The notes under the pieces are model-generated. The model did no database searches. It saw nothing but the letters and a program-made list of their open reading frames with translations, and was not told the DNA's origin. This document shows positions 6,775 to 14,563 of a stretch of DNA of 64,000 nt, piece by piece. Source of the DNA: G963708325 sp963708325. Its GTDB lineage: Bacteria; Actinomycetota; Thermoleophilia; Solirubrobacterales; 70-9. Every line of letters begins with the position of its first letter. Positions within the stretch are counted from its first letter, which is position 1. A program made the translations under genes and the position numbers. Location: positions 2,232,001 to 2,296,000 of the forward strand of contig OY970203.1 of NCBI GenBank assembly GCA_963708325.1. Direction: 5' to 3'.

Positions 6775-7521
6775 GTCGGGCGCCGACAGCTCCCGCAGGT
6801 AGTCGCGCCAGGCACGCTCGACGCCCTTGAAGCGGACGTCGAAGGCGGACTCGATGTTGCCCGCGGGGCCGTGGTGGTGAAGGCTGCCGACCATCCGCTC
6901 ACACGCTCCCGGCCCGCGCTCGCCCTCGAGCAGGTCGAACACGGTGCCGCCGAGGATCACGGCGTCGCGCGGGGTCGGGGGGAAGGACGGGCGGCTCCCC
7001 TCCCGCAGGCGCCGGATCACCGCGGGCCGGAACATCTGCACCTGGCCGGCGAAGTACTGCGCCGCTCCCTCGACCAGCCAGGCCCAGCGCAGGTAGCGCG
7101 CGAAGCGGCGCGGGCCCCATGCCGGCGGCAGGCTCGGGTTGTTGGCGGCGACGACGATCTGCGCGTAGAGCCTGGACGCGGTCCCGTAGAGCGCCCGCAG
7201 CGATTCATCGCCGGCGGCGCGGCGCTCCATGTAGGGGTCGCTGAGCACGTGCAGCTCGTGCGCCATCGCCCAGCCGGCGAGGTAGCGCCTCCCCGCGGGC
7301 GCCGCCGACCAGCGGGCGGCGGGCAGGAACGGGTGGGCGAGCGACAGCCACGCGGGGCTGGCGTGAACGACCACCGTGACCTCCTCGGGGATCACGTCGA
7401 AACGGTCCTCGAGCCCGAGGTGCAGGTCCTCGAGGTCGTCGAGGACGCGCTGCGCGCACGCCTCGTCGGCGCTGTCGTGCCGTGCCGTGAACGACAGCGA
7501 TTCGGTCTCTACCCACGCCAC
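6673..7521 (-). CDS. Peptidase-MA-like gluzincin, probably inactive
   Basis: A 282-residue protein resembling the gluzincin metallopeptidases of the peptidase MA type. The pattern is helix AMAHELHVLSDPY followed by WLVEGAAQYFAGQ (E151), the usual place of the third zinc ligand. However the first motif reads H88-E89-L-H91-V, so the two histidines are three rather than four residues apart and the classic HExxH is broken; an altered or non-catalytic site is likely. The GTG start at 7521 sits 6 nt after a -10-like TAGTCT. The highly basic tail (RGRKRRREHPRRQPRRR) is encoded over the 3' end of the convergent zinc-ribbon gene, which may mean the tail is a by-product of stop-codon loss. No signal peptide is evident. 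Confidence 0.6.
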   Translation of the reverse strand: MAWVETESLSFTARHDSADEACAQRVLDDLEDLHLGLEDRFDVIPEEVTVVVHASPAWLSLAHPFLPAARWSAAPAGRRYLAGWAMAHELHVLSDPYMERRAAGDESLRALYGTASRLYAQIVVAANNPSLPPAWGPRRFARYLRWAWLVEGAAQYFAGQVQMFRPAVIRRLREGSRPSFPPTPRDAVILGGTVFDLLEGERGPGACERMVGSLHHHGPAGNIESAFDVRFKGVERAWRDYLRELSAPDLASRLVEEPDEERGRKRRREHPRRQPRRRADAG

Positions 7522-7527
7522 GGGTTG

Positions 7528-7533
7528 AGACTA
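7528..7533 (-). promoter_or_regulatory. -10 element of the peptidase-MA-like gene
   Basis: TAGTCT on the minus strand ends 6 nt before the GTG at 7521, predicting a leaderless transcript. Confidence 0.4.
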
Positions 7534-7576
7534 GCGAGCGGGGGCGGACCGCTCGCGGCGAACGCCGACTTTGCGG

Positions 7577-10321
7577 CTATCTGGGCCGGTGACCCTGAAT
7601 GCTGAGGGCCTGCTGGAACGTCGGCCTGTTCACCCACTGCATGTCCGGCTGGGCGATGCCGCCGACGGTGCGGAAGCTGATCGCGTCGTAGCAGGCCTGG
7701 TCGTCGCCGACGCCGCAGCCGGAGTTCTGGCCGTACGGGTTCACCCCGAGCGCGTTGTGAAGCGAGCGCAGCAGGCCGCGGCGGCACTTCGCCGCGTCGC
7801 CGCCGCCGCAGTAGACCCGCGAGTAGCGTCCCCGCACGGGCCGTCCGAGCAGCGTGCGCAGGTCCTTGTGCGCGTAGCCATACCAGCCGCCGTCGAACGC
7901 CGAGCCCAGGTGCCCGGCACGGTTGGGGTCGTCGAACGCGTTCATCCCGGCGACGTGGTCGAACAGGTTCTTGCCCGTCGTCGGCCGGAACTCGGCCCGC
8001 ATCCAGAGCGGCCACCAGGCGTCCATGAGGCGGATCGCCTCGGAGTGCTCGTAGTGGCCGTCCTTGTTGCGGTCGATCCGATGCGCGCCGGCGTGCACCC
8101 AGTCGCCCAGCTCGTTGACGGCGGTGCGCAGCGCCGGGTCGGAGATCGGGCGGCTGCGGATCAGCTTCAGGGCCAGCGGCAGCACGAAGTCGCCGCGCAG
8201 GTCGGTGGTCCCGGCAAGCTCCATCGCGTCGATCAGCCCGTTCAGCCCGACCTTCTTGGACCCCGCGATCCGCTTGCCGATCTGCTCGTCGAGCAGCGAG
8301 GAGCGGAAGATCGATCCGTACTGGTAGTTGCTGTCCGAGGCGCGGTAGCCGCGCGCCTGCTTGTTGTTCCAGCTGGTGATGAAGCTCTGGTTGATCACCT
8401 GGGGGTGCTGCCGGAACGGCGTCATGCTCATCGTGTTGTTGGAGGCGTCGAAGCCGCGCCAGTAGTTGCGGGGCACGCCCAGCACCGGGAAGTTGGGGTC
8501 GGTGCCCGAGGCCCGCACCGGGTTCCCGCCCGAGTTGAGGTAGGCGATGTCGCGGTTGTCGGCGTAGAACCAGTTGAAGGTGAAGCTGATCAGGTAGGCG
8601 GCGCGCTGGAAGTCGCGGGCGTTGTGGATCTTGTTCGGGTTGTTGAAGTAGGAGAAGCCGAGCGCGGAGTCGATCTCGTGCCGGTAGCTGGTCCGCAGCT
8701 TGGTGTAGGCGACCGGGCGTCCGTTCAACTTGGCGCGGCCGATCACGATGCCCAGCTTGCTGCGCTTCGTCTTCAGCGTCTCGCTTCCGGCCGGCGTCAT
8801 GTCGCCGAGGTTCGGCTGCCAGCTGATCGTCCTGGTCAGCGTCTGGAACTTCAGGCAGCGGCCGCGGAACAGGTAGTGGTTCGAGCTTCGCGTCGGCGCC
8901 GAGCCGTTCGGCTCGCAGAGCGGCACGGCGAAGGTGTCGATCACGTCCTGGCCGGATGAGGTCGCGCTCCAGGCGTAGTCGCGGCCGCGCCCGAGCTGCA
9001 CGTAGAGGTTCACCCCGGGGAAGGCGGCGCCGCGAGCGTCCAGCGTGGGCGCGTGGACGTCCTGCTCCATCAGGATCTCCGGGTTGAAGTAGGCGACCTG
9101 GGGGCCCATCACCGCGACTGGCCGCCCGGTCCTCGACTCCCGAGAGCTGATCAGCAGGGCGTTGGAGTTGCCGCGTCGCAGCCCGCCGGTGAGGCCGTCG
9201 GTGTTGATGCCGGGGGGCAGCGGCGGCGTCGCCGAGGACCCGACCGCGTAATGCCGCGCGTCCGCCGCGGATCCGCTCGCCGAGGCGACGACGTCGGCGC
9301 GCTTGACGCTGCCCGGATCGGGCAGGGCGACGCCGTGCGGGTTGCGCGGCGGCGCCTCGTAGGGGAAGCGGCCCTTGCGGGCGGTGACCGGGGCCTCGCG
9401 GTCCTCGGCGTCGCGGAAGTCACGCCACACGCGCACGCCCCGGCGCGGGCCGAACTTCTTGATCGCCGCCTCCAGGGTGAGCGCCGAGTTCAGCTCGTTG
9501 CCGCCGCCGTTGCCGAAGATCCCGCCGATCAGCGCCGCCTCGGAGACGAGGTCGGTCGGCTTCCAGTCCGCCGGGCCGCTGGGCTTGCCGATCGCCGCGT
9601 ACTCCGCGGGCATCTTCTGGACGGGGTTGGCGCGCGCCTCGGCGATGTACTGGTTCACTCCGGCGACGTAGTTCTGCGAGTCGTCGCGCAGCTGGGCCGC
9701 CGCCTGGTGGAAGCCGGGCGGGCTGTACTCGAGCTGGCGCCGCAGGTCGCTCTCGGTGTACGGGGTGTCCGCCCAGACGCCCTCGTCCATCTCCCGGTTG
9801 GCGCCGCCGGCGAAGGTCGATAGCTGTGCGCGGCCGGCGTGACGCAGCGCGTCGATGAAGAACAGCCGGTCCTCGGCCGTCGCGTAGCCGAGCCCGAACT
9901 CCGCCCCGGCGCGGGTGGAGCCGTAGACGTGGGGGACGCCGAAGTCGGAGTCGCGCACGATCGTGACGTCGCTGCGCGGGCTGTAGGTGCGCTCGTCGTG
10001 ACCGGTCGGAACGCCGAAGCTGGCGTCCTTGTAGTAGTCGCCGATCTGGCCGTTGGTCAGTCCCGGGGTCCCGTAGAGCAGGTCGCGGTACATCGCGTAC
10101 TGGTCGTTCGAGTGGGGGGGCCTGACGTCATGGTCGGCTTCCCAGGCCAGCAGGTCGGTGTCGCTGGCAAACCCGTTCTGCCCAGCCGGCAGCACGTTGC
10201 GGAAGCCGAGGAAGTCGTTTTGCCGGTAGGGCTGGGGAGTCGGCGCCGCCGCCGCGGTGGCGGGCAGCGCCACGAGGGCCCAGATCGCCGCAGTCGCTGT
10301 CAGCTGCCCCAGTCTTGCCAT
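7577..10321 (-). CDS. Secreted penicillin-acylase-family Ntn hydrolase
   Basis: A 914-residue amidohydrolase of the penicillin acylase (S45) family, which cleaves amide bonds of acylated small molecules such as beta-lactams or acyl-homoserine lactones. The ATG at 10321 is chosen over a GTG 15 bases earlier because a G-rich ribosome-binding stretch precedes it; it gives a clean signal peptide ending near LPATAAAA. The alpha chain carries VTIVRDSDFGVPHVYG and FGLGYATAEDRLFFID, the family's N-terminal landmarks. The autocatalytic junction is RRGNSNALLIS; the serine there (residue 386) should become the N-terminal nucleophile of the beta chain. In most relatives this reads G-S-N-N, so the Asn before the Ser is a variation. 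A long C-terminal region with several cysteines is consistent with an extracytoplasmic enzyme. The substrate cannot be predicted. Confidence 0.85.
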   Translation of the reverse strand: MARLGQLTATAAIWALVALPATAAAAPTPQPYRQNDFLGFRNVLPAGQNGFASDTDLLAWEADHDVRPPHSNDQYAMYRDLLYGTPGLTNGQIGDYYKDASFGVPTGHDERTYSPRSDVTIVRDSDFGVPHVYGSTRAGAEFGLGYATAEDRLFFIDALRHAGRAQLSTFAGGANREMDEGVWADTPYTESDLRRQLEYSPPGFHQAAAQLRDDSQNYVAGVNQYIAEARANPVQKMPAEYAAIGKPSGPADWKPTDLVSEAALIGGIFGNGGGNELNSALTLEAAIKKFGPRRGVRVWRDFRDAEDREAPVTARKGRFPYEAPPRNPHGVALPDPGSVKRADVVASASGSAADARHYAVGSSATPPLPPGINTDGLTGGLRRGNSNALLISSRESRTGRPVAVMGPQVAYFNPEILMEQDVHAPTLDARGAAFPGVNLYVQLGRGRDYAWSATSSGQDVIDTFAVPLCEPNGSAPTRSSNHYLFRGRCLKFQTLTRTISWQPNLGDMTPAGSETLKTKRSKLGIVIGRAKLNGRPVAYTKLRTSYRHEIDSALGFSYFNNPNKIHNARDFQRAAYLISFTFNWFYADNRDIAYLNSGGNPVRASGTDPNFPVLGVPRNYWRGFDASNNTMSMTPFRQHPQVINQSFITSWNNKQARGYRASDSNYQYGSIFRSSLLDEQIGKRIAGSKKVGLNGLIDAMELAGTTDLRGDFVLPLALKLIRSRPISDPALRTAVNELGDWVHAGAHRIDRNKDGHYEHSEAIRLMDAWWPLWMRAEFRPTTGKNLFDHVAGMNAFDDPNRAGHLGSAFDGGWYGYAHKDLRTLLGRPVRGRYSRVYCGGGDAAKCRRGLLRSLHNALGVNPYGQNSGCGVGDDQACYDAISFRTVGGIAQPDMQWVNRPTFQQALSIQGHRPR

Positions 10322-10402
10322 CGGATCGCCCCCCACCCCTCGGAAGCGGAGCGAGTCTAGAGCGGGCCGCCGTGCCGTGCGCCGGTTCGGGCCGGCTGCG
10401 AA

Positions 10403-11350
10403 TCAGGAGGCGGCGACTTCGCGCTCGTAGTCGAGCTCGGTGCGCACGCCGAGCGCCGCCAGCCGGTCGCGGGCGTGCTCGAGGCTGGTCGAATCGGCGA
10501 CGGCGGCGGCCAGCGGGGCGGCGCGCGCGACCGCGATCGCGGGGTCGAAGAAGTAGGTGAGCGCGCCCGCGGCGGTCAGCCGCACGCGGCGGCGGCCGCC
10601 CCGGATCGGCACCTCGCCGCGCTCGCCGCGGAAGCAGCGGACGGCCTGCAGGCTGGCCTCCGTCGGCACGAGCCGGCCGGCGGCCTCGATCTCCGCCGCG
10701 GCGGCCGGCGTCAGCCCCCAGCTGCCGAGCACGCCGCCGGCGCGCTCGAGCTCGGCGATTCGCTCCAGCACCTCTGCCGCCGTCAGCTCGCCGTCGCAGC
10801 CGGGGCCGTAGACCGCCGCGATCGTCGCGACGTCCCCGCGAAGCCGGGCGGCCGCCGCGAGCATCACCGCGTCGCACAGCGGGCTCGCCAGTCCCGGCTC
10901 GATGCCGGTCGCGAGCACGTCGCCGCCGACGTCGAGGAACACGGCGAGGTCGCAGCCCAGGCTGCGACAGGCGGCGGCGACTCCGGCGCCGACCGCGCCT
11001 GGCCCGCCGCCGATGTCGACGAGCACGGTTGGCTGGCCCAGGTGCGCGGCCATCCCGGACTCGGCGAAAGCGACCCCCTCGGGCGTGGCGGTGCGCGCGT
11101 CGGCGAGCACGCAGGCGTCGCTCAGCGGCTGGCCGCCGCGGATCTCTGCGATCGATCGCGGCCCGGGGTGGGGATCGATCGGCATCCGCTCCCAGGCCAC
11201 GCCGCCGAGGAGCGCCTCCGCGCCGAAGCTCTCGCACAGCCGCGCCGCGGCGAGGGCGCCGACGACGTCGCCGCCGCCGCCGATTCCGAGGACGAGCGCC
11301 TTGCGGGCGCCGCGGAGGATCCGGTCGAGCGCGGGGGGCGAGCCGTTCAG
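10403..11350 (-). CDS. DUF1152 family protein, apparent CTG start
   Basis: A 315-residue protein of the DUF1152 family, known from archaea and bacteria without an assigned reaction. The N-terminus ALVLGIGGGGDVVGALAAARL looks like a glycine-rich nucleotide-binding loop; PIDPHPGPRSIAEI and VLVDIGGGPGAVG follow, with FLDVGGDVLATG at mid-protein. The reading frame has no ATG, GTG or TTG anywhere near the family's expected start. A CTG at 11350 overlaps the stop of the DUF1802 gene as CTGA, mirroring the common ATGA overlap, and is the best candidate. The pairing and overlap with DUF1802 suggest the two products act together. Confidence 0.65.
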   Translation of the reverse strand: MNGSPPALDRILRGARKALVLGIGGGGDVVGALAAARLCESFGAEALLGGVAWERMPIDPHPGPRSIAEIRGGQPLSDACVLADARTATPEGVAFAESGMAAHLGQPTVLVDIGGGPGAVGAGVAAACRSLGCDLAVFLDVGGDVLATGIEPGLASPLCDAVMLAAAARLRGDVATIAAVYGPGCDGELTAAEVLERIAELERAGGVLGSWGLTPAAAAEIEAAGRLVPTEASLQAVRCFRGERGEVPIRGGRRRVRLTAAGALTYFFDPAIAVARAAPLAAAVADSTSLEHARDRLAALGVRTELDYEREVAAS

Positions 11351-11973
11351 GCCAGCACGGGCTCGCCGGCGACGATCTCGCGGACCTGTGCGGCAGCCCG
11401 GTCGAACTCCTCGTCGGCCATCACCGGCGTCCCCTCGAAGGGAAGCTCGCGGTCGATCTCGACCCAGGACCGGCAGCCCTGGTACTCGTCCTTGACGCGC
11501 ACGGTCACCGGACGGGGGATGCGATGGACCCGCAGCAGCAGCACGTGCAGCGGATGGCGGCGCTTCCAGCGCAGCCGCTTCTCCGCGTAGTCGCTGGTCC
11601 ACACGTAGAACGGCGAGAGGTCGTCCACGATCCGCCGGTCCTCGACCTCGAAGTGGTCGGCGACCTCGGCCCAGGCGCGGATCCGCACCCGGTCGGGCTG
11701 GGGGATGCCGCCGTCGCGCAGCAGCGCGCGCGGATGTGGCTCCTCGTCGGGCCAGACGCCCTCCTCGAGGGCGCGCCGCAGCTCCGGATGGTGGGACTCG
11801 CGCACCAGGTCGTTGCGCTGATGGTCGAACGTCGGGTAGAGGAAGAAGCGGTCGTGCTCGAGCTCGAAGTGCTTGTTCTCCTCGCGGATGCCGCCCTTGC
11901 GCAGGGTGACCAGCTGCTCGCCCTCGGCGAGGGCGCGCACGGTTACCGCCCATTCCTTGAAAGCAATCGGCAT
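11347..11973 (-). CDS. DUF1802 family protein
   Basis: A 208-residue protein of the DUF1802 family. Its diagnostic start is MPIAFKEWAVTVRAL, then LVTLRKGGIREENKHFELEHDRFFLYPTFDHQ, a layout seen throughout this uncharacterised family, which has been likened to nucleases or to phage-associated proteins without proof. The ATG at 11973 is chosen because upstream in-frame codons fall in a C-rich, low-complexity leader. A well-formed promoter lies at 12057-12085. It is the first gene of a two-gene transcript with DUF1152. Confidence 0.75.
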   Translation of the reverse strand: MPIAFKEWAVTVRALAEGEQLVTLRKGGIREENKHFELEHDRFFLYPTFDHQRNDLVRESHHPELRRALEEGVWPDEEPHPRALLRDGGIPQPDRVRIRAWAEVADHFEVEDRRIVDDLSPFYVWTSDYAEKRLRWKRRHPLHVLLLRVHRIPRPVTVRVKDEYQGCRSWVEIDRELPFEGTPVMADEEFDRAAAQVREIVAGEPVLA

Positions 11974-11980
11974 CTGGCTA

Positions 11981-12021
11981 GGGGCTTGGCTGGGGTGGGG
12001 TGGGGTAGGGAGGGCGGGGGG
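11981..12021 (+). other. G-rich tract with G-quadruplex potential
   Basis: Seven successive runs of three or more G on the plus strand within 41 bases, separated by 1-7 bases. It lies in the 5' leader of the DUF1802 transcript; the RNA itself would carry the C-rich complement, so any quadruplex would be in the template DNA strand. Confidence 0.5.
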
Positions 12022-12056
12022 CCGAAATCGGCGCCGGGATCGCCCTGAGGAACGGC

Positions 12057-12085
12057 ATTCTAGGAAATCTCGTCCCGCTTGCCAA
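12057..12085 (-). promoter_or_regulatory. Promoter of the DUF1802-DUF1152 operon
   Basis: On the minus strand TTGGCA (12085-12080), a 17-bp spacer, then TAGAAT (12062-12057). Transcription would start near 12050, giving a leader of roughly 75 bases that spans the G-rich tract. Confidence 0.65.
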
Positions 12086-12089
12086 ATTC

Positions 12090-12103
12090 GTGACACTTGT
12101 CAC
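12090..12103. promoter_or_regulatory. Palindromic site GTGACA-CT-TGTCAC
   Basis: A perfect inverted repeat with a 2-bp centre, placed just upstream of the -35 of the DUF1802 promoter. The position suits an activator or a repressor of that promoter; the cognate protein is unknown. Confidence 0.5.
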
Positions 12104-12204
12104 CAATCCGAACCTGCTTACCGATAAGCACCAAAATCGGCTTGGCAGCGGGATCCTGGCCGGCCAGCCAGTGAGGCGGCCGCAACCCCGGCTGGCCGCT
12201 CGCG

Positions 12205-12999
12205 TCAGGTCGCGGCGGCGTGGCGCAGGAGGAAGCCGAGCAGCTCCGAGCTGACCTCGGCGGGGCGTTCGAGCATGCACCAGTGGGCGCCGCCGGCGAC
12301 CGTCGCGACCTCCCCGCGCGGCATCGCCGCCGCGATCTCCGCCGCGGACTCGGGCGGCGTGACGGCGTCCTCGTCGCCCGCCAGGGCGAGCGCCGGGCAT
12401 CGCACCGCGCCGGGCTCGACCATCTCGCCCTCGCCCACGGCCAGCGCCCAGTCGGCGTATGCGCTGGGATCGCAGGACGCGATCAGTTCGAGCATCAGGC
12501 CGTGCAGGCGCGGGTCGTCGCGTCGGCAGCGCTCGGTGAGCGCGCCGGCCGCCACCGCCTCGGCGACCTCGTCCATGCGCCCGGCGCGGGCGAGTCCGGC
12601 GCGCTGCTCGAACACGGCCGCCGCCTCGGGCGGCCAGGCGAGCCGGCCGCCGCACATCGCCAGCCCCCAGATCCGGTCGCCGAGCGCCACCGCTGCGTGC
12701 TCGACGACCATGCACCCGGCCGAGTGGCCGACCAGGGCGGCGCGCTCGATCCCGAGCGCGTCGAGCAGGGCGGTGAGGTCGGCGGCCCACTGCTCGATCG
12801 AGTAGGGCCCCGGCGGCTTCTGCGAGCGTCCGGCGCCGCGCTGGTCGTATGCGAGGGTGCGAAAGCGGCGGCCGAGCGCGGCGAGCTGGGCGTGCCAGCC
12901 GTAGGCCGAGCCGCCGAGGCCGTGGACGAGCACGACGGCGGCCCCGTCGCCGGCCTGCTCGTACGCCAGCTCGACCCCGTTTGCGGTCGTGCGCCGCAT
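12205..12999 (-). CDS. Alpha/beta-fold hydrolase
   Basis: A 264-residue alpha/beta hydrolase with the full set of landmarks: oxyanion region VVLVHGLGGSAYGW, YDQRGAGRS, nucleophile elbow VGHSAG (Ser), the acid in AGDEDAVTP and the histidine in GGAHWCMLERP. The ATG at 12999 shares one base with the stop of the hydantoinase-B gene (TGATG), so it is translated with the two hydantoinase subunits. In that setting it may act on an ester, lactone or thioester connected with the hydantoinase substrate or product, but the exact reaction is not evident. It could also be a beta-ketoadipate enol-lactonase-like enzyme. Confidence 0.85.
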   Translation of the reverse strand: MRRTTANGVELAYEQAGDGAAVVLVHGLGGSAYGWHAQLAALGRRFRTLAYDQRGAGRSQKPPGPYSIEQWAADLTALLDALGIERAALVGHSAGCMVVEHAAVALGDRIWGLAMCGGRLAWPPEAAAVFEQRAGLARAGRMDEVAEAVAAGALTERCRRDDPRLHGLMLELIASCDPSAYADWALAVGEGEMVEPGAVRCPALALAGDEDAVTPPESAAEIAAAMPRGEVATVAGGAHWCMLERPAEVSSELLGFLLRHAAAT

Positions 13000-14513
13000 C
13001 AGCGGGCCGGCTCCCCGAAGCCGCCGCCGCCCGGCGTCTCGATCCGCAGCACGTCGCCCCGCCGCAGCTCGCCCGACGCCTTCGAGGGGAGCTCCGCGCC
13101 GTTGAGAAGGTTGCGGCCGGTCGCGCCGTCGCCGCCGCCGGCGCGGCCGCGGGGCGGGTGCCGCCGGCGCTCGGTGATCAGGGTGAAGCGCATCGGCTCG
13201 AGCGCCTCGATCTCGCGCACGATCCCGTCGCCGCCGCAATGGCGTCCGCCGCCGCCGCTGCCGTGGCGCACCGCCAGCTCGCGCACGCGCAGCGGGAACT
13301 CGCTCTCCAGCGCCTCGACCGGCGTGTTCAGCGTGTTCGACATCGCCACGTGCACGGCGCTCGGCCCGTCGGCGTCCGGGCAGGCGCCCTGGCCGCCGCC
13401 GACGGTCTCGTAGTAGGTGAACGATTCGGCGGCGAGCGTGAGGTTGTTCATGGTCCCCTGTCCCTGTGCCGGCGCCGGCACCGCGGCGGCGAGTGCGGAG
13501 ATCACCAGGTCGGCGACGCGGCTCGACGTCTCGACGTTTCCGGCCGCCACCGCCGCGGGCGGCCGCGCGTTGAGCAGGCAGCCCTCGGGCGCGACCACCT
13601 CGATCGGGCGGTATGCGCCCGCCGAGGGCGGGGCATCGGGGTCGGTGAGCGCGCGCACGGCGAAAAACGAGGCCGACTTCGTCACCGAGAGCGGGCAGTT
13701 GAGGTTTCCCCGCATCTGCGCGTCGGTGCCGGAGAAGTCGAGCCGCAGCGAATCGCCGGCGACATCCGCGGCGACCCGCAGGACGACGTCGGCGCTGCCG
13801 CTCGGGCGGTCGGCCTCCATCACGTCCTCCGCCTCGAACCTGCCGTCCGGCAGCTCCGCGAGCCGGGCCCGCGTGCGTCGCTCGGCGTAGGCGAGCGTCT
13901 CGGCCATTCCCTCGCGCAGCTCGGCGAGGCCGTGGCGCGAGGCGAGCTCGTCGAGCCGCCGGGCCCCGACCAGGTTGGCGGCGCGCTGGGCGCGCAGGTC
14001 CGCGAGGCGCTGCCGCGGCTGGCGCATCCGCGCCGCAAGCTCGCGCAGCTCCTCGTCGCCGACCGCCGTGGGGGGGATCACCACCCCCTCCTCGTCGAGC
14101 GTCGTCGAGTCGGCCGGCATCCCGCCCGGGGTGGGGCCGCCGACGTCGGCGTGATGGGCGCGGCTGGCGGCGAACCCGAGCAGCCCGTGCGCCGCGAGCA
14201 CGGGCGTGATCAGGGTTATGTCGGGCAGGTGGGTGCCGCCGCGGTAGGGATCGTTGAGGATCCAGTCGCGCCCTTCCGCGTGGTCCTCGCCGAGCACCGC
14301 CGCCACGGCCTCGGGCATCGACCCGAGGTGGACCGGAATGTGCTCGGCCTGCATCACCAGCTCGCCGGCGGCGTCGAACAGCGCGGTCGAGCAGTCACGC
14401 CGCTCCTTGATGTTCGCGGAGTGGGCGGAGTGGATCAGCGCCGCCCCCATCTCGTCGCAGGCGGCACGCAGCCCGCCGGCCATCACCTGCAGCGTGACCG
14501 GGTCAAGGCTCAC
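12999..14513 (-). CDS. Hydantoinase B / oxoprolinase subunit B family
   Basis: A 504-residue HyuB-family protein (PF02538), beginning SLDPVTLQVMAGGLRAACDEMG and carrying GELVMQAEHIPVHLGSM and WILNDPYRGGTHLPDITLITPV, all diagnostic of the family. With the A subunit encoded just upstream it forms an ATP-dependent hydantoin/oxoproline/acetophenone-carboxylase type enzyme; the exact substrate cannot be told from sequence. The GTG/ATG start region at 14513 comes 50 bases after the A gene, across a copy of the dispersed intergenic repeat. The C-terminal GDVLRIETPGGGGFGEP is the typical glycine-rich ending. Confidence 0.9.
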   Translation of the reverse strand: MSLDPVTLQVMAGGLRAACDEMGAALIHSAHSANIKERRDCSTALFDAAGELVMQAEHIPVHLGSMPEAVAAVLGEDHAEGRDWILNDPYRGGTHLPDITLITPVLAAHGLLGFAASRAHHADVGGPTPGGMPADSTTLDEEGVVIPPTAVGDEELRELAARMRQPRQRLADLRAQRAANLVGARRLDELASRHGLAELREGMAETLAYAERRTRARLAELPDGRFEAEDVMEADRPSGSADVVLRVAADVAGDSLRLDFSGTDAQMRGNLNCPLSVTKSASFFAVRALTDPDAPPSAGAYRPIEVVAPEGCLLNARPPAAVAAGNVETSSRVADLVISALAAAVPAPAQGQGTMNNLTLAAESFTYYETVGGGQGACPDADGPSAVHVAMSNTLNTPVEALESEFPLRVRELAVRHGSGGGGRHCGGDGIVREIEALEPMRFTLITERRRHPPRGRAGGGDGATGRNLLNGAELPSKASGELRRGDVLRIETPGGGGFGEPAR

Positions 14514-14525
14514 GTCACGACCCCG

Positions 14526-14560
14526 CCTGCCTCACGCCTCACGCTGCGCGTTCGGCGCCA
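14526..14560 (+). repeat. Dispersed intergenic repeat, copy A
   Basis: The core, read on the plus strand, includes CCTCACGCTGCGCG then TTCGGCGCCA. The same core occurs at 25662-25713 and, on the other strand, at 51290-51389. Here it sits between the hydantoinase A and B genes, in the opposite orientation to transcription from that of the other two copies. Confidence 0.7.
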
Positions 14561-14563
14561 TCA

